DNA from: Cytophagales bacterium
GTDB lineage: Bacteria; Bacteroidota; Bacteroidia; Cytophagales; Thermoflexibacteraceae
Length of the DNA stretch: 64,000 nucleotides
Direction of reading: 5' to 3'
Assembly (NCBI GenBank): GCA_004294445.1
Contig: REAZ01000006.1
Coordinates: forward strand, 62,001-126,000
The notes under the pieces are model-generated. The model searched no databases and was not told the DNA's origin. It saw only the letters and a program-made list of their open reading frames with translations. Every line of letters starts with the position of its first letter. The stretch's first letter is position 1. The position numbers and the translations under genes were made by a program. Below are positions 34,970 to 44,400 of the stretch, in pieces.

Positions 34970-35617
34970 TTAGATTGATTTTTTTGCCAAATAAAAGTCT
35001 ATCATTTCCAAATCGCTTTTCTCTCTTATCTCCAAATCCTCTATGGTTTTTGGGGCAGGCACTATTACTTTATCTCCTTCATTCCAGTTAAGTGGGCAAG
35101 CAACTTTGTGTGTATCAACTGTTTGCAAGGCTTTTAATGTGCGTTTTATTTCTGCCATGTTTCTGCCTACGTTGAGCGGATAGTACATTATCAGGCGAAT
35201 TTTCATATTTGGGTCTATGAAAAATACTGCCCTTACTGCCGCCGTTTCACTTTCGCCGGGCTGTATCATGCCGTAAAGTTTAGCAACTTTCATGTCTGTA
35301 TCGGCAATTAGAGGAAAACGCATCATCACGCCCAAATTTTTGTTTACATTACTCACCCAAGCTATGTGAGAGTGAATACTATCCACGCTTACACCTATCA
35401 ACTTGGTATTCACGCTTTTGAAGTTTTCTTCCTCCATCGCAAAGCCTGTAAGTTCTGTCGTGCAAACGGGCGTAAAGTCGGCGGGGTGAGAAAATAAAAT
35501 TACCCAGCTCCCTTTGGCATAGTCCGATAATTTGATTTTTCCTACTGTGCTAATCGCTTCAAAATCAGGTGCATTATCACCTATGCGAGGCATGAAGTTT
35601 ATCTGTGTGTTTTCCAT
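34970..35617 (-). CDS. Peroxiredoxin, 1-Cys Prx6 type
   Basis: A 215-residue cytosolic peroxidase that reduces hydrogen peroxide and alkyl peroxides. The active-site motif PxxxTxxC is HPADFTPVCTTEL, with catalytic Cys52 and Thr49. The arginine partner is in SETAAVRAVFFID. The C-terminal extension (GRNMAEIKRTLKALQ, KVACPLNWNEGDKVIVP) is that of the Prx6 subfamily, which resolves through an external thiol or a C-terminal cysteine. It is the first gene of a pair with the ABM-domain protein. A TAAATTTG -7 box lies on the minus strand at 35661-35654, but no TTG is well placed. Confidence 0.93.
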   Translation of the reverse strand: MENTQINFMPRIGDNAPDFEAISTVGKIKLSDYAKGSWVILFSHPADFTPVCTTELTGFAMEEENFKSVNTKLIGVSVDSIHSHIAWVSNVNKNLGVMMRFPLIADTDMKVAKLYGMIQPGESETAAVRAVFFIDPNMKIRLIMYYPLNVGRNMAEIKRTLKALQTVDTHKVACPLNWNEGDKVIVPAPKTIEDLEIREKSDLEMIDFYLAKKSI

Positions 35618-35702
35618 TGTTATTTAGTTTTTTTTAACGCTATGAATATTTAGCAAATTTATAAAATAAAAATATAAAAAACGGAGTAGAAAAACAATTT
35701 TG

Positions 35703-37664
35703 CTACACTCTCACACCCACCAGCAGTACATCATCTCTTTGTTCTGTGCCTTGTTCGTATTCTTCTAATATTTTTCCAAACATTTCTCCTTGGGCAGCTA
35801 AGGGCAAGAAAGTGCCTCCTAAGAGCATATCTTTGAACTTTTGACTACCAAATCGGACTCTTTCGGGGTTAATAGAGTCTATCCACCCGTCTGTACTCAT
35901 ATAAAGCGTATCGCCGACTTGTAATTCTATTGTATTCGAAGTATAAACTGTTTGTGAACTTAATGCCTGCCCGATAGATTTTCTATCTGCCTGAATTTCT
36001 GTGAGTTGGTTATTGGAAAAGTAATACAAAGGACGTTTTGCTCCACTAAACTGTACTTTTACTTTATTATCCATTTGTTTTTCTATGCAACAGAGAGCTA
36101 TATCCATACCGTCTTGTATTTTAGCATCTTTTTTATTGAGGGAGTTCAAAATCCCCAAGTGAAGCTCCCCTAAAATCAAATTTGATTCAAAAATGCGTTT
36201 TGCATTGATAATTTCATAAAGTAAAGTGTTGCCAATCATGCTCATAAATGCCCCAGGCACGCCATGCCCTGTGCAATCTACTATCGCTAAAAACTTCTTG
36301 TTTTCGACTTCTATGTACCAATAAAAATCACCCGAAACTACATCTTTGGGCTTAAAAATTACAAAATGTTCTGCAAAAGCTGTTGCTAAAATATCTTGAT
36401 GAGGTAAAATAGCATTTTGGATACGTTGGGCATAGCGAATGCTGTCATTAACTTTAGTGTTTTGTATATTTAATTTTGTAAATGCTATTTCTATAGTTTG
36501 CTTTTGATCTTTTAAAAGCTCTTGGTTGGTTTCTAATTCCTCCATATTGTGGCGGAGCTCTTCCTCGCTGGCTTGGAGAGCTTCATTTTTTACTTTAACC
36601 TCATAGTTGGCAAACTCAAGTTCCTTGCTCTTTTTCTCTATTTCCTCTGTACGATTAACTACTTTTTGTTCTAAAATTTGATTCTGCCTTTTTACAGCAT
36701 TTATTCTTATCAGATAGAAAATAATACCACTACTTAGAAAGAGCGTAATTGCCATAGTCCTGAACCACCAAGTTTCCCACCAAGGCGGAAGAATAGTAAT
36801 TTTCAAAGTTGCTCCCTCCTCGTTCCATAATTTATCATTATTGCTTGCTTTTACTCTAAATGTATAAGTTCCTGCATCTAAGTTGGTATAGGTTGCATTG
36901 CGTTGATTTCCTACATAATTCCAATCTTTTTCAAATCCTTCTAATATATAAGCATATTGATTTTTTTCAGAATGGGTGAAATTAATACCTACAAAATCTA
37001 AGGTTAATACAGATTGTTGGTAAGATAGTGTAATTTCTTTGGTTTTAGAAATCTCGCTCCTGAGTAGAGAGTCATAATCTCCTATTTTTACTGGTTTATT
37101 AAAGATTTTTAAGCCAATAATATGTACAGGAGGTTTGTAAGTATTGTTTTTTATGCTATCAGGGTGAAAAATATTAAGTCCTTTTACTCCACCAAAATAA
37201 AGATAGCCATTCTTATCCTTAAAAGCCGCTTTTCTGATAAATTCATCACTTTGTAAACCATCTACAATGTCAAAGTTTTGAAAAGTATTTTCATCAGGAT
37301 TGAACTTAGAAAGCCCTTTATTGGTACTTAACCACAAATATCCATGGTCATCTTCTAAAATCCCCTTAATCGCATCATTGGGAAGCCCATTTTTCGTAGT
37401 AATCCTCTTGAAAAGACCTTCTTTTTGCATTAAATTTAGCCCTTCATTAGTACCTATCCAGTATCTCCCTTTGGAGTCTTTGTAAAGAGTATTGATATTG
37501 CTACTACTAATACTATTAGGATTAGTAGTTTCATTTTGATAACACAAAGTCTCGCCTTTGTGTAAGTCATAGCGAAGAAGTGCATTAAAAGAAACAACCC
37601 AAATATCATTGGGATTCTCTTCTAATATTTGTAGTCCATAAAAAAATCTATTTTTTGAGAACAA
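35703..37664 (-). CDS. Propeller/Y_Y_Y sensor fused to SpoIIE phosphatase, C-terminal part of a frameshifted gene
   Basis: About 650 codons continuing the ORF at 37622-39115. Order: last propeller blades (YWIGTNEGLNLMQ, YLWLSTNKGLSKF), a Y_Y_Y domain (about 245-300), a membrane helix (about 305-325), a coiled coil (325-410), and a SpoIIE/PP2C phosphatase (420-653). The phosphatase has its metal aspartates: DFYWY, VDCTGHGVPGAFMS, MSTDGWIDSIN and QRDDVLLVGVR. It has no credible start of its own (TTG within the overlap). SpoIIE phosphatases dephosphorylate anti-anti-sigma (STAS) proteins; no STAS partner is in the window. The protein would sense outside signals through its propeller. Confidence 0.85.
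   Translation of the reverse strand: MFSKNRFFYGLQILEENPNDIWVVSFNALLRYDLHKGETLCYQNETTNPNSISSSNINTLYKDSKGRYWIGTNEGLNLMQKEGLFKRITTKNGLPNDAIKGILEDDHGYLWLSTNKGLSKFNPDENTFQNFDIVDGLQSDEFIRKAAFKDKNGYLYFGGVKGLNIFHPDSIKNNTYKPPVHIIGLKIFNKPVKIGDYDSLLRSEISKTKEITLSYQQSVLTLDFVGINFTHSEKNQYAYILEGFEKDWNYVGNQRNATYTNLDAGTYTFRVKASNNDKLWNEEGATLKITILPPWWETWWFRTMAITLFLSSGIIFYLIRINAVKRQNQILEQKVVNRTEEIEKKSKELEFANYEVKVKNEALQASEEELRHNMEELETNQELLKDQKQTIEIAFTKLNIQNTKVNDSIRYAQRIQNAILPHQDILATAFAEHFVIFKPKDVVSGDFYWYIEVENKKFLAIVDCTGHGVPGAFMSMIGNTLLYEIINAKRIFESNLILGELHLGILNSLNKKDAKIQDGMDIALCCIEKQMDNKVKVQFSGAKRPLYYFSNNQLTEIQADRKSIGQALSSQTVYTSNTIELQVGDTLYMSTDGWIDSINPERVRFGSQKFKDMLLGGTFLPLAAQGEMFGKILEEYEQGTEQRDDVLLVGVRV
35749..35834. 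repeat. 86-bp patch shared with the third paralogue
   Basis: This stretch, near the C-terminal codons of the first phosphatase gene, is identical to 41497-41582 in the third. The second paralogue differs clearly here, pointing to gene conversion between the first and third genes. Confidence 0.7.
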
Positions 37665-39115
37665 TTGCTTTCTTTATAATTAGTAAAGTGTTGGGTATTT
37701 TTTAATGACATTGTACTAATACCTGCGGTTGTTCCTATATATAATATTTCATTGCCTTTACTCTGCTGTATCCAAGTAATGTTATCTGCACCGAGGCTAT
37801 TGGTGTTATTGGGGTTGTGTTTTATTTTTATAAATTTATCAGATTTTTCATCATAAAATTGAAGCCCATTGAGCCAAGTCCCTATCCAAATTACTCCATT
37901 TTTATCTTCTGCAATTGCTAAGACTGGGAAATTAAAATAGGAAACAGCCTTATTATTTTCTGCTTTTACCAAATTGCCTTCTGTACCAATCCACACTCTT
38001 TTTTTAGAATCCACAATAATTGCATTTACGGTAGAGTTTGTCAGAGGAATATACGACTTGGCTATTTTTTCGTGATATTTATCTATAATATTTACCCCTC
38101 CAAAGCCAGTACAAACTAATATTCTTCCTTGCTTATCTATATATAGACCTCCTTGCCCAGCAGAAATCATGTTACTACTTATACTATGAGGATTTTTTGC
38201 GTTGTATTGATAATTAATAAATGTTTTTTGTAATGGGTCAAATACACTTAACCCTCCATTTTCAGTTCCTATCCATAGTTTACTCTCTACTTCTAAGAAA
38301 GCTTGTACCCTATTGATAGGCAAACTATTCGGATTGCTTTCCTCATGTCGATAATTAGTAAAAACTTCCGTTTGAGGGTTCAGGAAATCTACTCCTGCAT
38401 CTATTGTACCTATCCAAAGTAGTCCTTTTTTGTCTAAATATACCTTCAAGATATTATTAGATGAAAGGCTATTAGGCTTATTCTTATTATAAGTATAGTG
38501 TTTGACAGCATCTGTTTTTACATTGACCAAATATAATCCATTTTCGGCTGTGCCAAGCCAGAACTCATTTGGTTGTGAGGCTCTACACGCCGTTTGGATT
38601 CTTTTGATAGGATATTTTTCACTAAGTTTTTGTATTTTATTTGTCTTCTTATCAAACTTTGAAAAGCTACCTTCTCCAAATATCCAAATATTCTTTTCTT
38701 CGTCTTCTATAATATTGCGAACACTCTGTTTACTAAACTCGGCATAACGAATAAATCTGTCCTTCTCTCTATCATACTTGCAAATTCCTTCGCCTACTGT
38801 CCCAACCCAAATATTAAAATCACTATCCTCGAAAAGTGTATATACCTCATTGGAATTGATACTATACGGGTTTTCTGCATCATAATAGTAATGCTTCACT
38901 TGGTATCCATCATATCGGTTTAATCCATTACTTGTCCCAATCCACATAAAACCTTCTCTGTCTTGTAAAACGCTATATACACGATTACTCGACAAACCTT
39001 GGTCTATAGTGAGGTAATTAAACTTTAAAGTCGGACTATTTTGGGCTTTTAAACCTAATACCAATATTGTAAAAACGAAGATAAGTAGCTTAGTTTTGAG
39101 ACTATTAATTCCCAT
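37622..39115 (-). CDS. Propeller sensor, N-terminal part of a frameshifted SpoIIE-phosphatase gene
   Basis: The N-terminal 480 or so codons of the gene continued at 35703-37664: signal peptide (MGINSLKTKLLIFVFTILVLG), then two-component-regulator propeller repeats (FMWIGTSNGLNRYDGY, IWVGTVGEGICKYD, LWIGTIDAGVDFLN, RVWIGTEGNLVKAE). The frames join at an A6 run on the coding strand: adding one base at Q-K turns SQKIDFFM into SQKNRFFYGLQ, which runs into the other ORF. The full span of 3413 bases is 3n+2. The complete protein would be about 1138 residues, matching its intact 1130-residue neighbour. Confidence 0.85.
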   Translation of the reverse strand: MGINSLKTKLLIFVFTILVLGLKAQNSPTLKFNYLTIDQGLSSNRVYSVLQDREGFMWIGTSNGLNRYDGYQVKHYYYDAENPYSINSNEVYTLFEDSDFNIWVGTVGEGICKYDREKDRFIRYAEFSKQSVRNIIEDEEKNIWIFGEGSFSKFDKKTNKIQKLSEKYPIKRIQTACRASQPNEFWLGTAENGLYLVNVKTDAVKHYTYNKNKPNSLSSNNILKVYLDKKGLLWIGTIDAGVDFLNPQTEVFTNYRHEESNPNSLPINRVQAFLEVESKLWIGTENGGLSVFDPLQKTFINYQYNAKNPHSISSNMISAGQGGLYIDKQGRILVCTGFGGVNIIDKYHEKIAKSYIPLTNSTVNAIIVDSKKRVWIGTEGNLVKAENNKAVSYFNFPVLAIAEDKNGVIWIGTWLNGLQFYDEKSDKFIKIKHNPNNTNSLGADNITWIQQSKGNEILYIGTTAGISTMSLKNTQHFTNYKESNCSQKIDFFMDYKY

Positions 39116-39219
39116 CAGTTTATTGCATTATTTGAAAGTGAGTACCAATATTATCAATTGGTTATCAATAAATCAAATAAAAAATCAGTTTATTTAATTA
39201 TTAGTTTTACCGAGAAAAC

Positions 39220-41403
39220 CTATACCCTCACCCCCACAAGCAGTATATCATCTCTTTGTTCTGTGCCTTGTTCATAGTCTTCTAAAATATACCTAAACAC
39301 TTCTTCTTGTGCTTTTAGTGGGAGATTTGCTCCTTTTAGCAACATTTCTTTGAACTTTTGACTACCAAATCGGACTCTTTCGGGGTTTATGGCATCTATC
39401 CAGCCGTCAGTAGCCATATAAAGTGTATCTCCTTTTTTAAGAATTATTTCGTTTAGCGTATAATTAACAGAGGCAGAATTTTTGTGTCCTATTGATTTTC
39501 TGTCTGCTTGTATCTCGGTAAGTTGGTTAGCCGAGAAATAGAACAAAGGTCTTTTTGCCCCGCTAAACAGCACTTTCACTTTATTACTCTCTTGCTTTTC
39601 CAAACAGCAAAGGGCGATGTCCATGCCATCTTGCATCTTTGCTTCTTTCTTATTGAGAGAGTTAAGAATACCCGAATGCAAGTTTTCCAAAATTAAATTT
39701 GGCTCAAAAATGCGTTTAGTATTGATGATTTCATAGAGAAGTGTATTGCCAATCATGCTCATAAATGCCCCAGGTACGCCATGCCCTGTGCAATCTACCA
39801 CGGCGATAAATTTTCTATTTTCTATCTCCGCATACCAATAAAAATCGCCGCTTACTACGTCTTTGGGCTTAAAAAGCACAAAATACTCCGCAAAAGCTGC
39901 TGCTAATACGTTTTCATCAGGCAGAATAGCATTTTGGATACGTTGGGCGTAACGAATGCTGTCATTAACTTTGGTATTTTGTATCTGAAGTAGTTGAAAG
40001 GCTGCTTCTATGGATTCTTTTTGTGCTTTGAGTTCTTCTTGGTTAGCCGCCAATTCTTCCATATTTTGGCGTAGTTCCTCTTCGGTAGTTTGGAGTGCCT
40101 CATTTTTGAAATAAATATCCTCATTGGCTTTTATTAGGTCGTTAGTGCGTTCTTGCACCCTTTGCTCCAGCAGATTATTTTGTTCTTTTACTATTCTTTC
40201 ATTTTCTTGGGCTTGGGCTATCACCTCATTTTGGGCTGTTATTTTTGCCTTTTCTAATTCTTTTTGTTCTGTGGACGCTTGTTTGGCAAGCGCAAAGGCG
40301 AAAATGACTATTTCTGAGAAAAAACCTACGTGCATAAAATTTATAAAGGGTCTATTTTTTCCCAAATTTACCAAAGCAATTTCAATGGAAATAAATATAA
40401 ACTGTGCCGCCATTCCCGCTAAGTACAGTTTTGCTTCCTGATTACCCCTGCGCAATGCTTTTATAGAAACAGTGAGAATAAAGCAAAGCATGATGGCGTA
40501 GTTTATTTGCCCCCAAATAGCCGCAGTGTTGGACGCTACAAACCAAGAAAGCACATAAGAAACAAGCAGGTAAGCCAATAGCCCTTTGGAAAAAGCAAAA
40601 ATAGGGCGTGATATATTGTTTATATTGAAAAAGACCACTGCATAAAGGCTGAAAAATATGAAATTGACTTGAGATTGCTGGTTGGCTAAACCTGCCCGCC
40701 AATAGCCATCATAGAAGAAGGAAAATACAAAAATAGAAGTAACAGCCAAGCTAAATACTAAGTAGGATACCCGCTTATAGCTAATATATAGGTATAAACA
40801 AATGCTCAATACCAAAGCAATGATGCCCTGAATAGCACCGAAGGATATATCCCTGAAGCGGTGCTGGGCGCGGTATGTTTTGGCACTCTGTATGTGTAGA
40901 GGGCAGGCAAGTGTATTTGCCTTGAATCTCAAATAAACTGTTTGCGTTTGGTGCTGTGCCAAGCTAAGAGGGAGCGCGGGATAGCGGCTTTGCATGGCTC
41001 TTTGGGCTTGGGGTACTCCAAAACCGTCTTTTTGTAAAGTCCAACTGCCGCTAATATCAGTGTACCAATCTGCAAACTCGAACATAGGATAGGGCAATTC
41101 CAAGACCCAATTTTTTTCAGGAGTTTGATTCTTTATTTGTATTTTTACCCAATAGAAAGAGTCGGAGGAGAGTCCAAAATTTAGTACGGGCATTTCAGAT
41201 TTGACAAACAATTTTTGATAGGATGGAGTATTTATTTGCCCAATGGTCAGTGCCCCTTGGACATCTTCCAGATAAGAAACAAGCAAACCAATATTGATGG
41301 TTTCTTGCTCATCAGTCAATTTGATAATGAGGTCTTTATCGCTCTGCGCCGAGATATTCACACTGATCGAAAATAGAAGAAAAACAAGTATAATACGTTC
41401 CAT
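39220..41403 (-). CDS. 7TMR-DISM sensor fused to SpoIIE phosphatase
   Basis: About 727 residues from the ATG at 41403 (MERIILVFLLFSISVNISAQ, a signal peptide); the frame is open to 41430. The periplasmic 7TMR-DISMED2 domain (about 20-165) is followed by seven membrane helices (about 180-375), a coiled coil (390-480) and a SpoIIE/PP2C phosphatase (490-727) with DFYWY, VDCTGHGVPGAF, MATDGWIDAIN and QRDDILLVGVR. It should translate an extracellular ligand into dephosphorylation of an unseen target protein. It lies between two propeller paralogues and shares 334 bp of near-identical DNA with the third. The presence of two sensor types on one output domain suggests parallel inputs to one pathway. 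Confidence 0.92.
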   Translation of the reverse strand: MERIILVFLLFSISVNISAQSDKDLIIKLTDEQETINIGLLVSYLEDVQGALTIGQINTPSYQKLFVKSEMPVLNFGLSSDSFYWVKIQIKNQTPEKNWVLELPYPMFEFADWYTDISGSWTLQKDGFGVPQAQRAMQSRYPALPLSLAQHQTQTVYLRFKANTLACPLHIQSAKTYRAQHRFRDISFGAIQGIIALVLSICLYLYISYKRVSYLVFSLAVTSIFVFSFFYDGYWRAGLANQQSQVNFIFFSLYAVVFFNINNISRPIFAFSKGLLAYLLVSYVLSWFVASNTAAIWGQINYAIMLCFILTVSIKALRRGNQEAKLYLAGMAAQFIFISIEIALVNLGKNRPFINFMHVGFFSEIVIFAFALAKQASTEQKELEKAKITAQNEVIAQAQENERIVKEQNNLLEQRVQERTNDLIKANEDIYFKNEALQTTEEELRQNMEELAANQEELKAQKESIEAAFQLLQIQNTKVNDSIRYAQRIQNAILPDENVLAAAFAEYFVLFKPKDVVSGDFYWYAEIENRKFIAVVDCTGHGVPGAFMSMIGNTLLYEIINTKRIFEPNLILENLHSGILNSLNKKEAKMQDGMDIALCCLEKQESNKVKVLFSGAKRPLFYFSANQLTEIQADRKSIGHKNSASVNYTLNEIILKKGDTLYMATDGWIDAINPERVRFGSQKFKEMLLKGANLPLKAQEEVFRYILEDYEQGTEQRDDILLVGVRV
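39481..39814. repeat. 334-bp near-identical block shared with the third paralogue
   Basis: This block of the phosphatase domain matches 41712-42045 with only a handful of single-base differences, far closer than the flanks. It is probably the result of recent gene conversion. Confidence 0.7.
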
Positions 41404-41450
41404 AGAGTAGTAGCTATTTTTTTTATTCAAAAATCTTATTTATCAAAGAC

Positions 41451-44400
41451 TTAAATTCTCACCCCCACAAGCAGTATATCATCTCTTTGCTCAGTACCTT
41501 GTTCGTATTCTTCTAATATTTTTCCAAACATTTCTCCTTGGGCAGCTAAGGGCAAGAAAGTGCCTCCTAAGAGCATATCTTTAAACTTTTGGCTGCCGAA
41601 TCGGACTCTTTCGGGGTTTATGGCATCTATCCAGCCGTCAGTAGTCATATAAAGCGTATCGCCTTTTTGAAGGATTATTTCGTTTAGCGTATAATTAACA
41701 GAGGCAGAAGTTTTGTGTCCTATTGATTTTCTGTCTGCTTGTACCTCGGTAAGTTGGTTAGCCGAGAAATAGAACAAAGGTCTTTTTGCTCCGCTAAACA
41801 GCACTTTCACTTTATTACTCTCTTGCATTTCCAAACAGCAAAGTGCGATGTCCATGCCATCTTGCATCTTTGCTTCTTTCTTATTGAGCGAGTTAAGAAT
41901 ACCCGAATGCAAGTTTTCCAAAATTAAATTTGGCTCAAAAATGCGTTTGGTATTGATGATTTCATAGAGAAGTGTATTGCCAATCATGCTCATAAATGCC
42001 CCAGGTACGCCATGCCCTGTGCAATCTACCACGGCGATAAATTTTTTGTTTTCTATCTCCAAATACCAATAAAAATCTCCACTTACCACGTCTTTGGGCT
42101 TGAAAATGATAAAGTTTTCATCAAAGGCACTATCTAATATGCTTTCATGTGGTAAAATGGCGTTCTGAATCCGTTGGGCGTAGCGAATACTATCTTTAAC
42201 TTTAGTATTTTGTCTGTTTAATTCTAAGAAAGCAGTTTCTATAGTTTGCTTTTGCTCTTTGAGTAGGGCTTGGTTTGTTTCTAACTCTTCCATATTTTGA
42301 CGGAGTTCCTCTTCGCTGGTTTGGAGGGCTTCGTTTTTTGATTTGATTTCATAGTTAGCAGATTCCAACTGTTGGGTGCGTTGCTTTACTTGCTCCTCAA
42401 GGCGGCGATTTTGTTTTTTTATGGCATTTACCCTGACAAAGTAAAAAAGCACGCCACCACTTAGAAACAAAGAAGTAGCAATAAGCCTAAACCACCAAGT
42501 TTCCCACCAAGGAGGCAGAATGATAATTTTCAGACTCGTACTTTCTTCGTTCCAAATTCCATCATTGTTGCTTGCTTTTACCTTAAAAGTATAAGTCCCC
42601 GCATCCAAATTTGTGTAGATAGCAGTTCTCTGGCTGCCTACGTAGTTCCAATTTTTCTCAAACCCCTCCATCATGTAAGCATATTTGTTTTTTTCACTTT
42701 GGGTAAGATTGAGTGCTACAAAGTCAAACGAGAATACTGTTTGCTGGTAGTTCAGCATGATTTCTTTTGTCTGGCTGATGTCTTGCTTGAGTAGAGAATC
42801 TTCATCACCAATTTGCACTGATTTATTAAAAATTTTCAAATCTGTAATGATGGTATTTGGCAGAAAAGTATTATCACGAACGCTGTCGGGGTGAAAAGTA
42901 TTAAATCCCTTTACTCCACCAAGAAACAACTGCCCATTTTTATCTTTAAAATTAGAATTTACCTTGAATTGTTTGCTTTGCAAGCCATCTCCTTCATCAT
43001 AATTTCTGAATGTTTCTGCCTGAATATTAAATTTGCTAATGCCTCCGTTGGTACCGAGCCAAAGATTGCCATGCCCGTCTTCAGATATACTATTAACACT
43101 ATTGCTTGGCAATCCGTCTGAGGTAGTGTAGTTTGCAAATGTTTTCTCATTTATCATCTTGTTAAGCCCTTGCGAAGTTCCTATCCAAAGTTGCCCTTTG
43201 CTGTCTTCCAGAATGCTATAAATCATATTGCTACTGATGCTATTGGAGTCTTGCTTATTGTGAAGGTATCGGGTAAATTTTTTGGCAAGTATATCAAATC
43301 GATTAAGTCCGTTGATAGTGCCTACCCATATATTTTTTTTACTGTCCTCATAGATAACCCTGCACCCGTAGGTAATAGAAGTGTTATCTTCGGGGTTGTG
43401 CTTATAGTTCTCAAATTTTTGTTCTTTTTCATCTGTAAGTACATAAAGACCGCCATGAACTGATACGGCTAACATTTGCTGTGTTTGTGTGCTTTGATGT
43501 ATGTCTATGATGTTGGGACTTGTTAGTTTGTCGGGCTTTGTAGGGTCGACTGTAAAATTAGTAAATTGCTTTTTTTCTTCGTCAAAAATACTTAAACCAC
43601 CTGCCCATGTCGCCACCCATATTCTATTTCTATTGTCTTCAAAAATGGACAAAACAGGATTGTTAGCCAAAGAGTTTGCTTGCTTGGGGTCGTGGGTATA
43701 ATAAACTATTTCTCCATTTTCTTCCACAGTTAGCCCGCCTTCTGTGCCTATCCAAAGGCGATTTTTGCTGTCTTTGAGGATAGCATTCACCGTTTTATTT
43801 TTGAGAGGAATCGAGGGTTTAGAAAATTTTTCTTGATGCGGGTCATTGATATTTACTCCGCCCGAAAATGTACCCGCCCAAAGTCTTTGCTGCCTATCTA
43901 TGTAAACGGAGCGTACTGTTACATCACTTAGGCTGGTGGGTTTGCTCTCATCGGGCAAATAATGAGTAAGATTTGCTGTTTTTAGGTGATAAACGCTTAA
44001 CCCACCATTTTCTGTGGCAAAAAACAATTCATTTCCCCTGCCATTAATGCTCCTCACAGATTTTGCCAAAAGACTTCTTGTGCTATCTTTGCCCACACCC
44101 AAATGCTCAAAAACTTGCTTCTCTATATCAAACCTATCCAAACCATCTTCTGTACCTATCCAAATATGCCTATTGATGTCTTTATAAACACTTACTATTT
44201 GATTATTACAAAGGCTATTTTGGTTTTCCTGATGAAAAAATTGTTGTGTACGCCCTGTCTGAGTGTCTAAAATATAAAAACCTGCTCCGTTAGTAGCTAT
44301 TAACAACCTATTTTCATCTATCCGTATCATCGAACTAAGGTTTTTGTCGGTGAACTGCGGATAGGGAATAAACTCGTTTGATTTGATTTCTTTCCTAAAG

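Noticed and set aside
40124..40441. A 105-codon plus-strand frame opposite the 7TMR sensor
   Set aside because: It is antisense to the coiled coil/membrane part, which is strongly supported.
39481..42045. Repeats in the sensor cluster as a mobile element or CRISPR
   Set aside because: The blocks lie within homologous coding domains at one offset and in the same orientation, with no spacers or ends; gene conversion explains them.
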